NCBI RefSeq assembly: GCF_015207285.1
Contig: NZ_JADEXD010000013.1
Span: 1-58,783, forward strand
Reading direction: 5' to 3'
Length of the DNA: 58,783 nucleotides
Source: Tychonema sp. LEGE 07203
GTDB lineage: Bacteria > Cyanobacteriota > Cyanobacteriia > Cyanobacteriales > Microcoleaceae
Position numbers and translations under genes: made by a program. Under the pieces are notes generated by a model. It worked only from the letters and a program-made list of their open reading frames with translations, searched no databases and was not told the DNA's origin. Below are positions 16,565-25,250 of the stretch, piece by piece (positions within the stretch are counted from its first letter, which is position 1; every line of letters starts with the position of its first letter).

Positions 16565-17197
16565 ATGCAAAAGGACGAAAGTCTTACTCGAATCATCCAG
16601 GCCTATGAGCAAATTATCAAAGATTTAGAAGCCAAGCACAAATCTGAACTGCAAGCTAAAGATAGAGATATAGACTTTTACCGTCAGAAAAGTTTGGAGT
16701 TAAATGAAATTCTAAAATTGTTGGCGACGCGACCTGTTAATGTTATTATTAATAATGAAGTTAAATCTACATCACAGAATAAAGTTATGAGTGACCAAAG
16801 TCGCAAAATAGAAATTACAGGTGGAACCATTCACGCTAGCGGTGCAGGAGCTTTAAGTTTAGGTGATATCAGCGGTACTGTTGCCAATACAATTAATCAA
16901 TTATCTGATTCTGCTAAACCAGATGAACCGGGAATCAAAGAATTATTGACTGAGTTACAAAGTGCGATCGAATCTGAAACTAATTTATCTGATGATGATA
17001 AAGCTGAAGCCTTGGAACAGGTAAAAACTTTGGCAGAAGTAGGGCAAAATCCCCAAGAAAGCACAATGCAAAAGGCGGGGAAAACGGCAATGAAAATTCT
17101 GAAAGGCACTATTGCTGGTTTACCAAGTGCGGCGACGTTGGTAGAAGCTTGCAGTAAATTGTTGCCTGCGATCGCAAGTCTCTTACTTTTACCCTAA
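16565..17197 (+). CDS. Hypothetical coiled-coil protein with GGTIHASGAG motif, cluster module 3
   Basis: Not recognised. The 210-residue protein combines modules seen separately in its two upstream neighbours. It has the coiled-coil unit KHKSELQAKDRDIDFYRQ (about 20-37), a PVNVIINNE strand, then SRKIEITGGTIHASGAGALS with LGDISGTVANTI (about 79-110), and KELLTELQSAIESE. A hydrophobic C-terminus follows (KILKGTIAGLPSAATLVEAC then LLPAIASLLLLP) that could insert into a membrane or drive assembly. It starts 21 bases after the previous stop, in the same frame, so co-transcription is very likely. Function unknown. Confidence 0.75.
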   Translation: MQKDESLTRIIQAYEQIIKDLEAKHKSELQAKDRDIDFYRQKSLELNEILKLLATRPVNVIINNEVKSTSQNKVMSDQSRKIEITGGTIHASGAGALSLGDISGTVANTINQLSDSAKPDEPGIKELLTELQSAIESETNLSDDDKAEALEQVKTLAEVGQNPQESTMQKAGKTAMKILKGTIAGLPSAATLVEACSKLLPAIASLLLLP

Positions 17198-17239
17198 AAT
17201 TATTCATAAATTCAGACAGAACTTACAAACTTCGACCAA

Positions 17240-17305
17240 AGAAACCGGGTTTTTTCTCAAATCTGCGCGTTTCAACGAAGTATTCTCGCAAAAAACCCGG
17301 TTTCT
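17240..17305. repeat. Inverted repeat, AGAAACCGGGTTTTTT family, copy 2
   Basis: The arms AGAAACCGGGTTTTTT and AAAAAACCCGGTTTCT flank a 34-base loop with AACGAAGTATTCTCG, closely matching the loop of copy 1 at 3389-3453. It lies between the convergent ends of the module-3 gene and the 89-residue gene, where it could end transcription from both sides. Confidence 0.75.
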
Positions 17306-17355
17306 GACCACCCGTGCGTAAATCCTAAGCTACTCACTCAGAATGACAGCGCAAC

Positions 17356-17625
17356 TTACCGTCCAGATTTTCTCGGCGGTGTACCGTCAGCGCGCTTCCG
17401 ACGGATCAGCACGCTCAACACCTGCTTCGGATTAGCTGCACGCTGTACCGGGCTCCAATCGCCCACTTCTGCAAATCCCAGCCGGTACAAAGTGAGTATG
17501 GTTTCCCTGACACCTTTGGGCGAACCGACAACGGTTAACAGCACCACTTCCTGTTCGCATACTGCTGCTGAGTCGTCATTTGGACATTGGGATTTGTTGT
17601 CGTCAGGCACGAATTCCTGTGACAT
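17356..17625 (-). CDS. Conserved small hypothetical protein
   Basis: The 89-residue protein starts at an ATG preceded by AGGAG with nine-base spacing, so it is very probably real. It has an acidic N-terminus with two Cys, then VVLLTVVGSPKGVRETILTL, GFAEVGDWSPVQ, and a basic C-terminus (VLIRRKRADGTPPRKSGR). The middle reads like a small alpha/beta domain. No function can be assigned. Confidence 0.65.
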   Translation of the reverse strand: MSQEFVPDDNKSQCPNDDSAAVCEQEVVLLTVVGSPKGVRETILTLYRLGFAEVGDWSPVQRAANPKQVLSVLIRRKRADGTPPRKSGR

Positions 17626-18159
17626 AATTATGTTCTCCTGGTTTTGGGTTTTCTAGAAAAACCCAAAAACCCAGCCGCCCCGCTTTTCAACACATAGCAG
17701 GGCGGCTACAGAGAATGTTAAGATTCTCGGAGCCTCCAGACTGCCTGTTTCAGTTTGGCGGTTAGCTGTCCATTGCTGTTAGCGCAGCTTTGGGCGCAGC
17801 GAAGCGGAGGGAGTGCAACTAGATTTTTGGGCGCAGCGAAGCGGAGGGGACGCGGGCTGCCTCCTCTACAAGCAAGCAACCTCTCACTTCAAAGCGTAGC
17901 CGCATTTGGGGGCCGCCGTCAATCCATTTTGGATTTTAGATTTTAGATTTTAGATTGAAAAATTCATCCCCGGACTAATCTGGGGACTTTATCCATTTTA
18001 GATTTTAGATTTTAGATTTTAGATTTTGGATTTTGGATTGAAGAATTGAGCCCCGGATTAATCAGGGGACTTTGGGGGTTTTGATTGGGGATTGGCGGGT
18101 TTTGGGCGATCGCACCAATTCTACTCACAACACGATCGCTCGTATTTTCCACTTACCAG
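17626..18159. repeat. Intergenic repeat region
   Basis: No gene is supported in this 530-base gap. It contains two copies of GGGCGCAGCGAAGCGGAGGG (near 17790 and 17829). Two TTTTAGATTTTAGATTTTAG tracts (about 17932-17955 and 17995-18035) are each followed by a CCCCGGA(C/T)TAATC(T/A)GGGGACTTT element near 17970 and 18052. A short GGGTTTTC/GAAAAACCC hairpin lies at 17646-17664. Confidence 0.6.
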
Positions 18160-21100
18160 CTAAAGCGGCGATACTCGATCGCGTTCAATCTCCTGATGCG
18201 AGACACTATTTTCATCCAAAATTGTGCCATCATCAGGGGGATTTTGCGGGCGATCGTGTTTCCTAAAGCGATCGCGAGTCGAGACAATCACCACATACAA
18301 AACCGGCACTATAAACAAACTCAAGAAAGTAGAAACAACCATTCCCCCCGCCACCGCATTCCCTAGCGATCGGCGGCTCGCAGCCCCCGCACCCTCTGGG
18401 TTGATCAGAGGAGCAATACCCAAAATAAAAGACAGAGAAGTCATCAAAATCGGTCGCAAACGCTCTTGAGCCGCTTCAACCGCTGCCTTAGTAACTGAAT
18501 ACCCCCGCTCCCGCAACTGATTAGCAAACTCCACGATTAAAATCGCATTTTTACTGGCCAACCCAATCAACATCACCAAACCAATCTGGCAATAAACATC
18601 ATTTGCCAAACCCCGCAGCGACTGAGCTAAAAGTGCACCTAAAATCGCCAGAGGAACCGCCAGCAAAATAATGAAAGGATCGACATAATTTTCGTACTGA
18701 GCCGCCAAAACCAAGAACACAAAAACCAGCCCCAAACCAAAAATAATTGGAGCTTGCCCCCCAGACTCAATTTCTTCTAAAGAAGTCCCCGACCATTCAT
18801 AGCCAAAACCTGCTGGTAAAACTTGACTTGCCAGCTTTTCCATCGATTTAATTGCCTGTCCCGAACTCGCTCCCGGAGCCGGAGAACCCGTAATTTCTAT
18901 TGACCTGTATAAATTGTAGTGATTAATGGTTTGGGCTCCCACCACCGGAGTTAGCTTCACCAAATTGCTCAAAGAAATCATTTCATTCTTTCCAGAGCGG
19001 ACATACAATTTACCGATATCTTCAGGGTTACTGCGAAACTGTTTGTCCGCCTGAACGTACACCCGATAATTTCGCTGCTCCAGATTAAAATCGTTGACAT
19101 ACTGCGAACCCAGAGCCGTTTGTAGCGTACTGAAAATATCATCAAGAGAAATATCCAAAGCCTTCGCCCGATTGCGGTCAACCTCCACAATTAACTGAGG
19201 TGTATTCGCAGCAAACGTACTAAATACCGCCTGCAATCCCGGTGTTTGATTTGCCTGCTTCAAAATCGTGCCCATCGTCTGAACCATTGCATCTAAACCG
19301 CTGTTACCTTTGCGGTCTTGCAATTGAAATTGAAAGCCTCCAAATTGACCTAAACCTTGAATTGCTGGCGGATTAACCGGAAAAATTCTAGCTTCTGGAA
19401 TCGCCATAAGCTTGCCGCGCAAGCCGCCAATAATTGCTTGTACAGTTTGACTTTCTCCGCGACGTTCGCTCCAGGGTTTAAGCGTAGTAAAAATAATACC
19501 TTGGTTGGAAGTGCTACCGCTAAAACCAAAGCCGCCCACGGTAAAAGTCCCGACAACTTCAGGAAGTTTAAGAATTTCTTGCTCAACTTCATCCATCACT
19601 TGCCGAGTATATTGCAGCGAAACACCTTGCGGCCCTTGAATAATTGTCAGAAAATATCCCTGATCTTCCTCTGGGATAAATGCTGTCGGTACTGATAGAT
19701 AAAGCCAAGCGGTTAATCCCAGAGAAGCGATGAATAGGAGGGTGACAGCAGTTTTAAATCTTGTCAGAAATATTAAGGATTCCCGATATTGCCGCTGCAT
19801 CCAATCGAGCATTCTATTAAAACGATCGAACACCCAACCCAGCGGCCCACCATACTTCTGCCCCCGCCGCAGCAATATAGCTGCCAGCGAGGGCGTGAGG
19901 GTAATAGCCATAAAGGTAGAAAGCAGTACAGAAAAAGCAATTGTCAGGGCAAATTGTTTGTAAAGTGCTCCGGTAGTTCCGGGGAAAAATGCCACGGGGA
20001 CGAACACTGCCATCAACACTAAGGAAGTGGCAATCACAGCGCTAAAAAGCTCCCGCATTGACTCGAAAGCTGCTTGGCGGGCGCTCATGCCTTGGCGAAT
20101 CAAACGATCGATATTTTCTACTACAATAATAGCGTCGTCAACCACCAACCCCGTCGCTAGTGTTAGACCAAACAGAGATAAACTGTTAATGGTAAATCCG
20201 AAAACTTTGATAAAAGCAAAAGTTCCAATCAAAGAAATTGGAATGGTGATCGTGGGAATAATAGTAGTCCGCCAGTCTTGCAAGAAAACAAAAATTACTA
20301 TCACCACTAGCAGAACTGCTTCAAATAGCGTTTTTATGACTTCTGCCATCGACTCTTGGACAAATAAAGTCGTGTCCAGCGCTACTCTATGTATCAAGCC
20401 GGGAGGGAAACTAACAGCTAGTTTTTCCATTTCTGCTTTGACTGCATTGGCAACATTCAAAGCATTACTTCCGGGCAGTTGGTAAATCCCTAAACCTACG
20501 GCATCATTGGCTCGAAATCTCAGAAAAGAGTTGTAGTTTTCTGCTCCTAATTCGGCTCTTCCAACTTCTTTTAACTTAACTAACGTTCCGTTTGCCTCTG
20601 TTTTGAGGACAATGTTTTCAAATTCTGCGGGTTCTTTGAGGCGGCTTTGGGCCCGCAAGTCAATTTGATACATTTGTCCGTCTGGAGCTGGTTCTTGCCC
20701 AATTCTGCCGGCACCGACTTGTAAGTTTTGTTCGTTAAGCGCCCTGGTTACGTCTTGCATTGTGAGACGGCGAGCTGCTAACTTATTGGGGTCTATCCAC
20801 AGGCGCATGGCGTAGCGGCGTTCTCCAAAAATTCGCACGTCGCCAACGCCTTTTACCCGCTTTAGGGCATCTGCTAAATACAAGTCGGCGTAATTGCTTA
20901 AAAATACGGTGTCATATTCTTGATTTTCTGTAAATAAGCCGATCGCCAGCAAGAGACTGGTAGATTGTTTGGTAACTCTCACTCCCGTGCGCTGGACGGC
21001 ATCTGGTAGTTGTGGCTGAGCAACTGCAACTCGATTTTGAACATCGACGGCGGCAATATCTTTGTTGCGCGAGGCGTCAAAGGTGGCTGTGATGCTACTG

Positions 21101-21363
21101 GTGCCGTCGTTACTGCTGCTAGAAGTTAGATATTTTAGTCCTTCAACGCCGTTAATTTGCCTCTCTAGGATGTTTGTTACGGCATTTTCGACAATTTCGG
21201 CACTTGCCCCGCTGTAGTTGGCTGTGACGCTGATTTGGGTGGGGCTGATGTCGGGGAAGCGTTCGATGGGCAGTGTCGGAATGCTAATTGCGCCTACCAA
21301 AACGATAACTATGGCGCAGACGCTAGCAAATACTGGTCGTTTAATAAAGAAATCTGCAAACAT
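18160..21363 (-). CDS. RND efflux pump inner-membrane subunit (HAE1/AcrB type)
   Basis: Proton-driven trimeric multidrug exporter subunit of 1067 residues. It starts MFADFFIKRPVFASVCAIVI (first membrane helix). The first porter domain includes GASAEIVENAVTNILERQ. The second membrane block holds GLVVDDAIIVVENIDR with the paired Asp residues of the proton relay. A second porter half follows, with FTVGGFGFSG near the substrate path, and then the last helices (MLIGLASKNAILIVEFANQL). The length and layout match AcrB/MexB. Expressed with the adaptor at 21692 and probably under the PadR regulator; an outer-membrane TolC must come from elsewhere. Confidence 0.96.
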   Translation of the reverse strand: MFADFFIKRPVFASVCAIVIVLVGAISIPTLPIERFPDISPTQISVTANYSGASAEIVENAVTNILERQINGVEGLKYLTSSSSNDGTSSITATFDASRNKDIAAVDVQNRVAVAQPQLPDAVQRTGVRVTKQSTSLLLAIGLFTENQEYDTVFLSNYADLYLADALKRVKGVGDVRIFGERRYAMRLWIDPNKLAARRLTMQDVTRALNEQNLQVGAGRIGQEPAPDGQMYQIDLRAQSRLKEPAEFENIVLKTEANGTLVKLKEVGRAELGAENYNSFLRFRANDAVGLGIYQLPGSNALNVANAVKAEMEKLAVSFPPGLIHRVALDTTLFVQESMAEVIKTLFEAVLLVVIVIFVFLQDWRTTIIPTITIPISLIGTFAFIKVFGFTINSLSLFGLTLATGLVVDDAIIVVENIDRLIRQGMSARQAAFESMRELFSAVIATSLVLMAVFVPVAFFPGTTGALYKQFALTIAFSVLLSTFMAITLTPSLAAILLRRGQKYGGPLGWVFDRFNRMLDWMQRQYRESLIFLTRFKTAVTLLFIASLGLTAWLYLSVPTAFIPEEDQGYFLTIIQGPQGVSLQYTRQVMDEVEQEILKLPEVVGTFTVGGFGFSGSTSNQGIIFTTLKPWSERRGESQTVQAIIGGLRGKLMAIPEARIFPVNPPAIQGLGQFGGFQFQLQDRKGNSGLDAMVQTMGTILKQANQTPGLQAVFSTFAANTPQLIVEVDRNRAKALDISLDDIFSTLQTALGSQYVNDFNLEQRNYRVYVQADKQFRSNPEDIGKLYVRSGKNEMISLSNLVKLTPVVGAQTINHYNLYRSIEITGSPAPGASSGQAIKSMEKLASQVLPAGFGYEWSGTSLEEIESGGQAPIIFGLGLVFVFLVLAAQYENYVDPFIILLAVPLAILGALLAQSLRGLANDVYCQIGLVMLIGLASKNAILIVEFANQLRERGYSVTKAAVEAAQERLRPILMTSLSFILGIAPLINPEGAGAASRRSLGNAVAGGMVVSTFLSLFIVPVLYVVIVSTRDRFRKHDRPQNPPDDGTILDENSVSHQEIERDRVSPL

Positions 21364-21417
21364 TATTTGGGTAATGGGTAGTTGTTATATCAATTCCGGT
21401 TGCACCGTCAGGTGATT

Positions 21418-21460
21418 GTTGACTGTTGACTGTTGACTGTTGAGAGTTGACGGGCGGGTC
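21418..21460. repeat. TTGACTG heptamer STRR
   Basis: Four tandem TTGACTG heptamers followed by GAGAGTTGACGGG, in the gap between the RND adaptor and pump genes. It is the same 7-bp periodicity as the other STRR arrays in the window. Confidence 0.7.
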
Positions 21461-21623
21461 AAAAAACTGAATGGTTGAGTGTTAACTGTTGACTGAATTT
21501 GATTATTCCGATACTACCGTCCACGATATTAGTTGATAATTGCTAATTCCGGCGTTGCACTTCAGTCAAAAAATCAAATATCCCCCTTTTTAAGAGCGGA
21601 GCAATCAAGTAGTTTCACCTAAG

Positions 21624-21693
21624 AAGGTACGTAGTTGCGCTTTAGCGCTCTTAAAATGTGAATTAAGAGCGCCAAAGCGCAACTACGTACCTT
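21624..21693. repeat. Long hairpin with 31-bp arms inside the RND operon
   Basis: The arms at 21624-21654 and 21663-21693 pair over 31 bases with one mismatch around an 8-base loop (AATGTGAA). The right arm runs into the stop codon of the adaptor gene (21692-21694). Arm core: GTACGTAGTTGCGCTTTAGC. As RNA it would form a very stable stem between adaptor and pump, so it may stabilise the adaptor message or reduce pump expression. Confidence 0.85.
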
Positions 21694-23470
21694 ATTTTTT
21701 GCTTTCTACTGGTAATTTTTCTCCAGCTTTTTTCCCTTCTTCTTGTGCCATAATCGGAGCGCCGTCTGTCAAGTTGAGAATGCCCGCTACAATGACTTTT
21801 TCTCCTGCTTTCAAACCTTCGATAACTTGATAATTATTCCCCTCAATGGTTCCCACTTTCACAGGTTTTTGCCGCGCTATTAAAGGTGGCATTCCAGGTT
21901 TTGGCTGTTCGGGCTTTTGAGCTGTAAAGACAAATGTTTGCCCTCCTAAGCGAGTGACTGCTGTGACTGGAACTAAAATTCCTGGCTTTTGGTCCCAGAT
22001 GACTCTGGCTTTGACAAACTGGAGATTCAGCAGTTCGCCGCCTGGGTTGGGAAAGGTGGCTTTAGCTAAGATTGTTTGGGAGTTGGCGCTGACGTTGGGG
22101 GAGATAAAACTGATTTGGCCTTTGGCGATCGCATTTCCTCGATCGTCGAGCATTTCTACAGGCAAACCCAACCGTAATTGCGGCATCCGTTCCAAAGGAA
22201 TTGATAACCGCAAGTCTAGCAGTTGGTTCTCAGTTAAGGTGGCGATCGCATCACCTTTTTTCAAGTAGTCGCCGACTTTCACGGGTATATCGCCGATGAT
22301 TCCGGCGAAGGGGGCGGTGACAGCAGTGTCTTGCAGTTGTACCTCAAAACCGCGCACTCGAGCGGCGGCTTCGGCAACTTGGGCTCGGGCTCGATCGATC
22401 TGTTCTGGGCGGGTACCGTTGGCTAACTCGGCTAATTTGGCTTTGGCTTGTGCGACTTCTGCTTCGCCTTTGGCTATTTCTTCCGGGCGCGAACCGTTTT
22501 GTGATTGCCGCAAAGCTTGCTGCTGCTGTTTCAAGGCTGCTGTGCGCCGATCGATCTCGGCTTGTCTGTTTTTTTGCCGCTGTTCTAATCGCCTTTGAGC
22601 TTCTCGGAGGTTGGCTTTGGCGCTGCTTTCTTTTTGGATGTATTCCTGGAGGGTGTTTGCGGATGCTGCGCCTTCTTTGGCTAATACTTGATATCTGGCA
22701 AGTTGCTGGCTGGCAAGCTTTGCTTCGGCCGTGTTTGCTTCAATTTGGGCTTTTGCTTGGGCGATGTCTTCTAGGAGGCTACCTGTTTGGGCATCGGCGA
22801 GATCGGCTTCGGCTTGGCTGACGCGGGCTCGGGCAACGCCAATTTCTTCGGGCCGAGAGCCCGATCGCAGTTGGGCTAGGTTGGCTTGAGCTTGGGCGAC
22901 TTGGGCTTGGGCTTGGGCGATTTCTTCTGGCCTGGCACCTGCTTGGAGTTCGGCTAAATTCGATTCGGCGGCGCTGAGATTGGCTTGGGATTGTCTCAAG
23001 TCAGCTTGGGCGCTGTCGTTTTTCATCCGGGCGATGGCTTGTCCTTTGTCGATCGAGTCCCCGGATTTGACAAAAATCTCTGTGACTAGCCCTTCTGTTT
23101 GGGGTTTGATTTCTACTGAGCGTTTGGCCTCTAAGCTGCTGACAAATTCCGAGGTATCTTGGACTGAGCTCGATTCTATGGTGGCGATTTTGACTGGTAT
23201 GCCTTTGGGTTGACCTGCTGCTGCTTGTTGCGGCGGGCGATTGTGAGTCGATTGCCACAGGTACCAGCCGAAACCTCCGCCTGTGACGATCGCGATGGCG
23301 GCAATTAGCAGCCAGCGCGATCGCGGTTTGCCAGGGCGGGGGCTATCGGCAACGGCGGGAAAATCTTCGGCTCGATCGATTTCTGCATCAGTTGGTTGCA
23401 GTTCCGGTGGGGTAATAGATTTTTGCTTTTGCTCTTCAACAACGGATTCTGGCGATTTAGAATAACTCAT
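21692..23470 (-). CDS. RND efflux periplasmic adaptor (HlyD/MFP family)
   Basis: Membrane fusion protein joining the RND pump to an outer-membrane channel. An N-terminal cytoplasmic tail precedes a single membrane helix (RSRWLLIAAIAIVTGGGFGW, about residues 55-75). The lipoyl half-domain (VEIKPQTEGLVTEIFVKSGD) and a very long helical hairpin follow, then the second lipoyl half (VTAPFAGIIGDIPVKVGDYL) and beta-barrel domains. The hairpin contains five diverged copies of a G(S/A)RPEEIA-type unit. At about 592 residues it is much longer than the common 370-400. The frame is open from GTG at 23482, but ATG at 23470 is preferred. It is 40 bases downstream of the padR stop. Confidence 0.93.
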   Translation of the reverse strand: MSYSKSPESVVEEQKQKSITPPELQPTDAEIDRAEDFPAVADSPRPGKPRSRWLLIAAIAIVTGGGFGWYLWQSTHNRPPQQAAAGQPKGIPVKIATIESSSVQDTSEFVSSLEAKRSVEIKPQTEGLVTEIFVKSGDSIDKGQAIARMKNDSAQADLRQSQANLSAAESNLAELQAGARPEEIAQAQAQVAQAQANLAQLRSGSRPEEIGVARARVSQAEADLADAQTGSLLEDIAQAKAQIEANTAEAKLASQQLARYQVLAKEGAASANTLQEYIQKESSAKANLREAQRRLEQRQKNRQAEIDRRTAALKQQQQALRQSQNGSRPEEIAKGEAEVAQAKAKLAELANGTRPEQIDRARAQVAEAAARVRGFEVQLQDTAVTAPFAGIIGDIPVKVGDYLKKGDAIATLTENQLLDLRLSIPLERMPQLRLGLPVEMLDDRGNAIAKGQISFISPNVSANSQTILAKATFPNPGGELLNLQFVKARVIWDQKPGILVPVTAVTRLGGQTFVFTAQKPEQPKPGMPPLIARQKPVKVGTIEGNNYQVIEGLKAGEKVIVAGILNLTDGAPIMAQEEGKKAGEKLPVESKK

Positions 23471-23510
23471 TTGCAGCACCACTTATATTTTTTTGTACAT
23501 CTGAACTTAT

Positions 23511-24059
23511 TTAGACTTTGGCGAAATCTGCGATCTCTGCGACGCTTTGCTCTCGGGCTAGTTGCTCGGTCAACCACTGTATTTCTGATGCCAGCACACA
23601 GTTGCAGCGATCGCGAGCGGCGAATTGATAGTTATCGGTTAGCGGATATTCGCTCTTGAGGCTTTCGATGTACTCTTGCCGGATGTAACAGACTCGCAAT
23701 CGGTGTTCCAACAATTTGATTCGTTCGGCAGGTTCTAAGTAGCCAAAAAAGAAAAACTTGATTTTGAACCGGGAACCGCTGTTTACCCAGCTTTCTTGAG
23801 GGTGTTCGAGCATTTTTTGCCGCCAGAGTTCGCGCCCTTTGGTGGTAATTCCGTAGATTTTGCGGGGACTGCCCGCATCTCCGGCTTCTTCGGCAATTAC
23901 CGCAATCTGGCCTCGCTCTTCCAAGCGCTTCAGCAGCGGGTAAATCGCTCCGTAGTTGACACTGATGTAACTGCTCATAAACAGCTCCAGTAGTTGCTTT
24001 AGCCGATAGCCGTGCAGGGGTTGCCACTGTAGCAGTCCCAAGGCTGATAATTCAAGCAT
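23511..24059 (-). CDS. PadR family transcriptional regulator
   Basis: Winged-helix repressor of 182 residues. The N-terminal domain (MLELSALGLLQWQPLHGYRL, then YGAIYPLLKRLEERGQI and SPRKIYGITTKGREL) is typical of PadR. The C-terminal part (GYLEPAERIKLLEHRLRVCY) matches the helical dimerisation domain of the AphA-like subgroup. It is the first gene of the minus-strand efflux operon, just upstream of the adaptor and pump. It probably represses its own operon and is released by a pump substrate; this is inference. No operator was pinned down. Confidence 0.93.
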   Translation of the reverse strand: MLELSALGLLQWQPLHGYRLKQLLELFMSSYISVNYGAIYPLLKRLEERGQIAVIAEEAGDAGSPRKIYGITTKGRELWRQKMLEHPQESWVNSGSRFKIKFFFFGYLEPAERIKLLEHRLRVCYIRQEYIESLKSEYPLTDNYQFAARDRCNCVLASEIQWLTEQLAREQSVAEIADFAKV

Positions 24060-24567
24060 TTATATCAGATTGATATTGTAGTATGGATTATTGTACAACT
24101 ATATCTAGCTCGAGGACGATCGGGCATCGGGCCCAAGAGCATCGGGCATCGGCCCGCGCCGGCCCGCGCCGGGCATAAGGCATAAGGCATAAGGCATATA
24201 GCCTTTCTGTGCTCTGGTATGAGGTACTGTCGGGCCGAAGAGCATAGGGCATCGGCCCGCGCCGGGCATAAGGCATACCTCATCTTTCTGATAAGTGCTA
24301 TACAACTAAGCTGTCGTGCAAATAAAAATTGCATATTCAGGGCGGGCTCTCCTGCCCAACCCCTACTCCCCACAATAGTTTTATTTTTTTTGACATACAA
24401 TTTAAATGCCGCAACAGCTTATATCTAGCTCAAGGACGATCGAGTAAATCGTTAATTCGCCTGAAAATTGAGATTTATATAACTATTTAATTATTTTTGT
24501 CAATCCCCTAAAGATATAAATATCGGAGCGCGAAGTTAGTCTATTTTAAAATATTTGAAAATGAAAA
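24060..24567. repeat. Repeat-filled gap between padR and the DUF4112 gene
   Basis: No gene is supported here. The gap contains GGCATAAGGCATAAGGCATA tracts and CGGGCATCGGCCCGCGCC segments in several copies. The sequence ATATCTAGCTCGAGGACGAT at 24101 recurs as ATATCTAGCTCAAGGACGAT at 24421, exactly 320 bases away, which looks like a duplication bracketing the repeats. The padR promoter must lie near 24060-24110. Confidence 0.6.
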
Positions 24568-25080
24568 TCAACGCCCAGCAATCATTCTAAACACCCATCC
24601 CAGAAGCATCACGCTCAAAAAAATCACGCCTCCAATAATTAACATCAAACCCAACAGCAAAGCAGCGACAAACAGCCAGTCGGCTTTTTTACCTGGTTCG
24701 GGGGAACCTAAATGAGCATCCAGCAATTCTATATTTTTGACATTAGCTTTCCAAGCAACATCCAGCAAGTCTCCAGCCACAGGTACTGTACCGGCAACTG
24801 TATCGATTACGATATTAGCTGCCATTTTGACTAAAGTTTCTTGCGGCACTCCCATTTGAGCGGATTTAAAGACAATATAGCCTGCAAAAAATGAACCGAT
24901 TACATCGCCGCCGCCCGGTATGACTCCCAATATCGGATCGAGTCCGATGCGGTATTTTGTACCGGGAATCGGAATTGCATTATCTAGTAAGTGGCTGATT
25001 TGGCGGAGTCGCCGCAAGGATGCAACGTGGGATTTATTGAAAGTATTGGCGGAGGAATTTTGTAGGGGTTCGCGAGACAT
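24568..25080 (-). CDS. DUF4112 domain-containing membrane protein
   Basis: The 170-residue protein has the DUF4112 signature: LLDNAIPIPGTKYRIGLDPI, LGVIPGGGDVIGSFFAGYIV (about residues 50-70), and DTVAGTVPVAGDLLDVAWKA. A C-terminal hydrophobic segment (about 138-165) is probably a membrane anchor. Paired Gly/Pro-rich GGGD and AGD loops are characteristic, but the function is unknown. It is downstream of dnaK on the same strand, separated by 170 bases and an inverted repeat. Confidence 0.9.
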   Translation of the reverse strand: MSREPLQNSSANTFNKSHVASLRRLRQISHLLDNAIPIPGTKYRIGLDPILGVIPGGGDVIGSFFAGYIVFKSAQMGVPQETLVKMAANIVIDTVAGTVPVAGDLLDVAWKANVKNIELLDAHLGSPEPGKKADWLFVAALLLGLMLIIGGVIFLSVMLLGWVFRMIAGR

Positions 25081-25181
25081 TTAGATTACTCCTGACTTGA
25101 TTTCTTAGTCGGTGCCGGCGGACGAAAGTTTTTGTAGAAGCGATTTCAATCGCTGAATCATTTTTTTTCATAATAATACAG

Positions 25182-25214
25182 AGAAACCCGGTTTTTGTTC
25201 AAAACCGGGTTTCT
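25182..25214. terminator. Perfect 14-bp hairpin after dnaK
   Basis: AGAAACCCGGTTTT (25182-25195) and AAAACCGGGTTTCT (25201-25214) pair fully around the TGTTC loop, 37 bases after the dnaK stop. The arms match the AGAAACCGGGTTTTTT repeat family. A T-run does not directly follow on either strand, so termination is likely but not certain. Confidence 0.6.
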
Positions 25215-25250
25215 TGCTTCTAGCTAGCTGCGGGCTGTTAGTTTAGCCTG

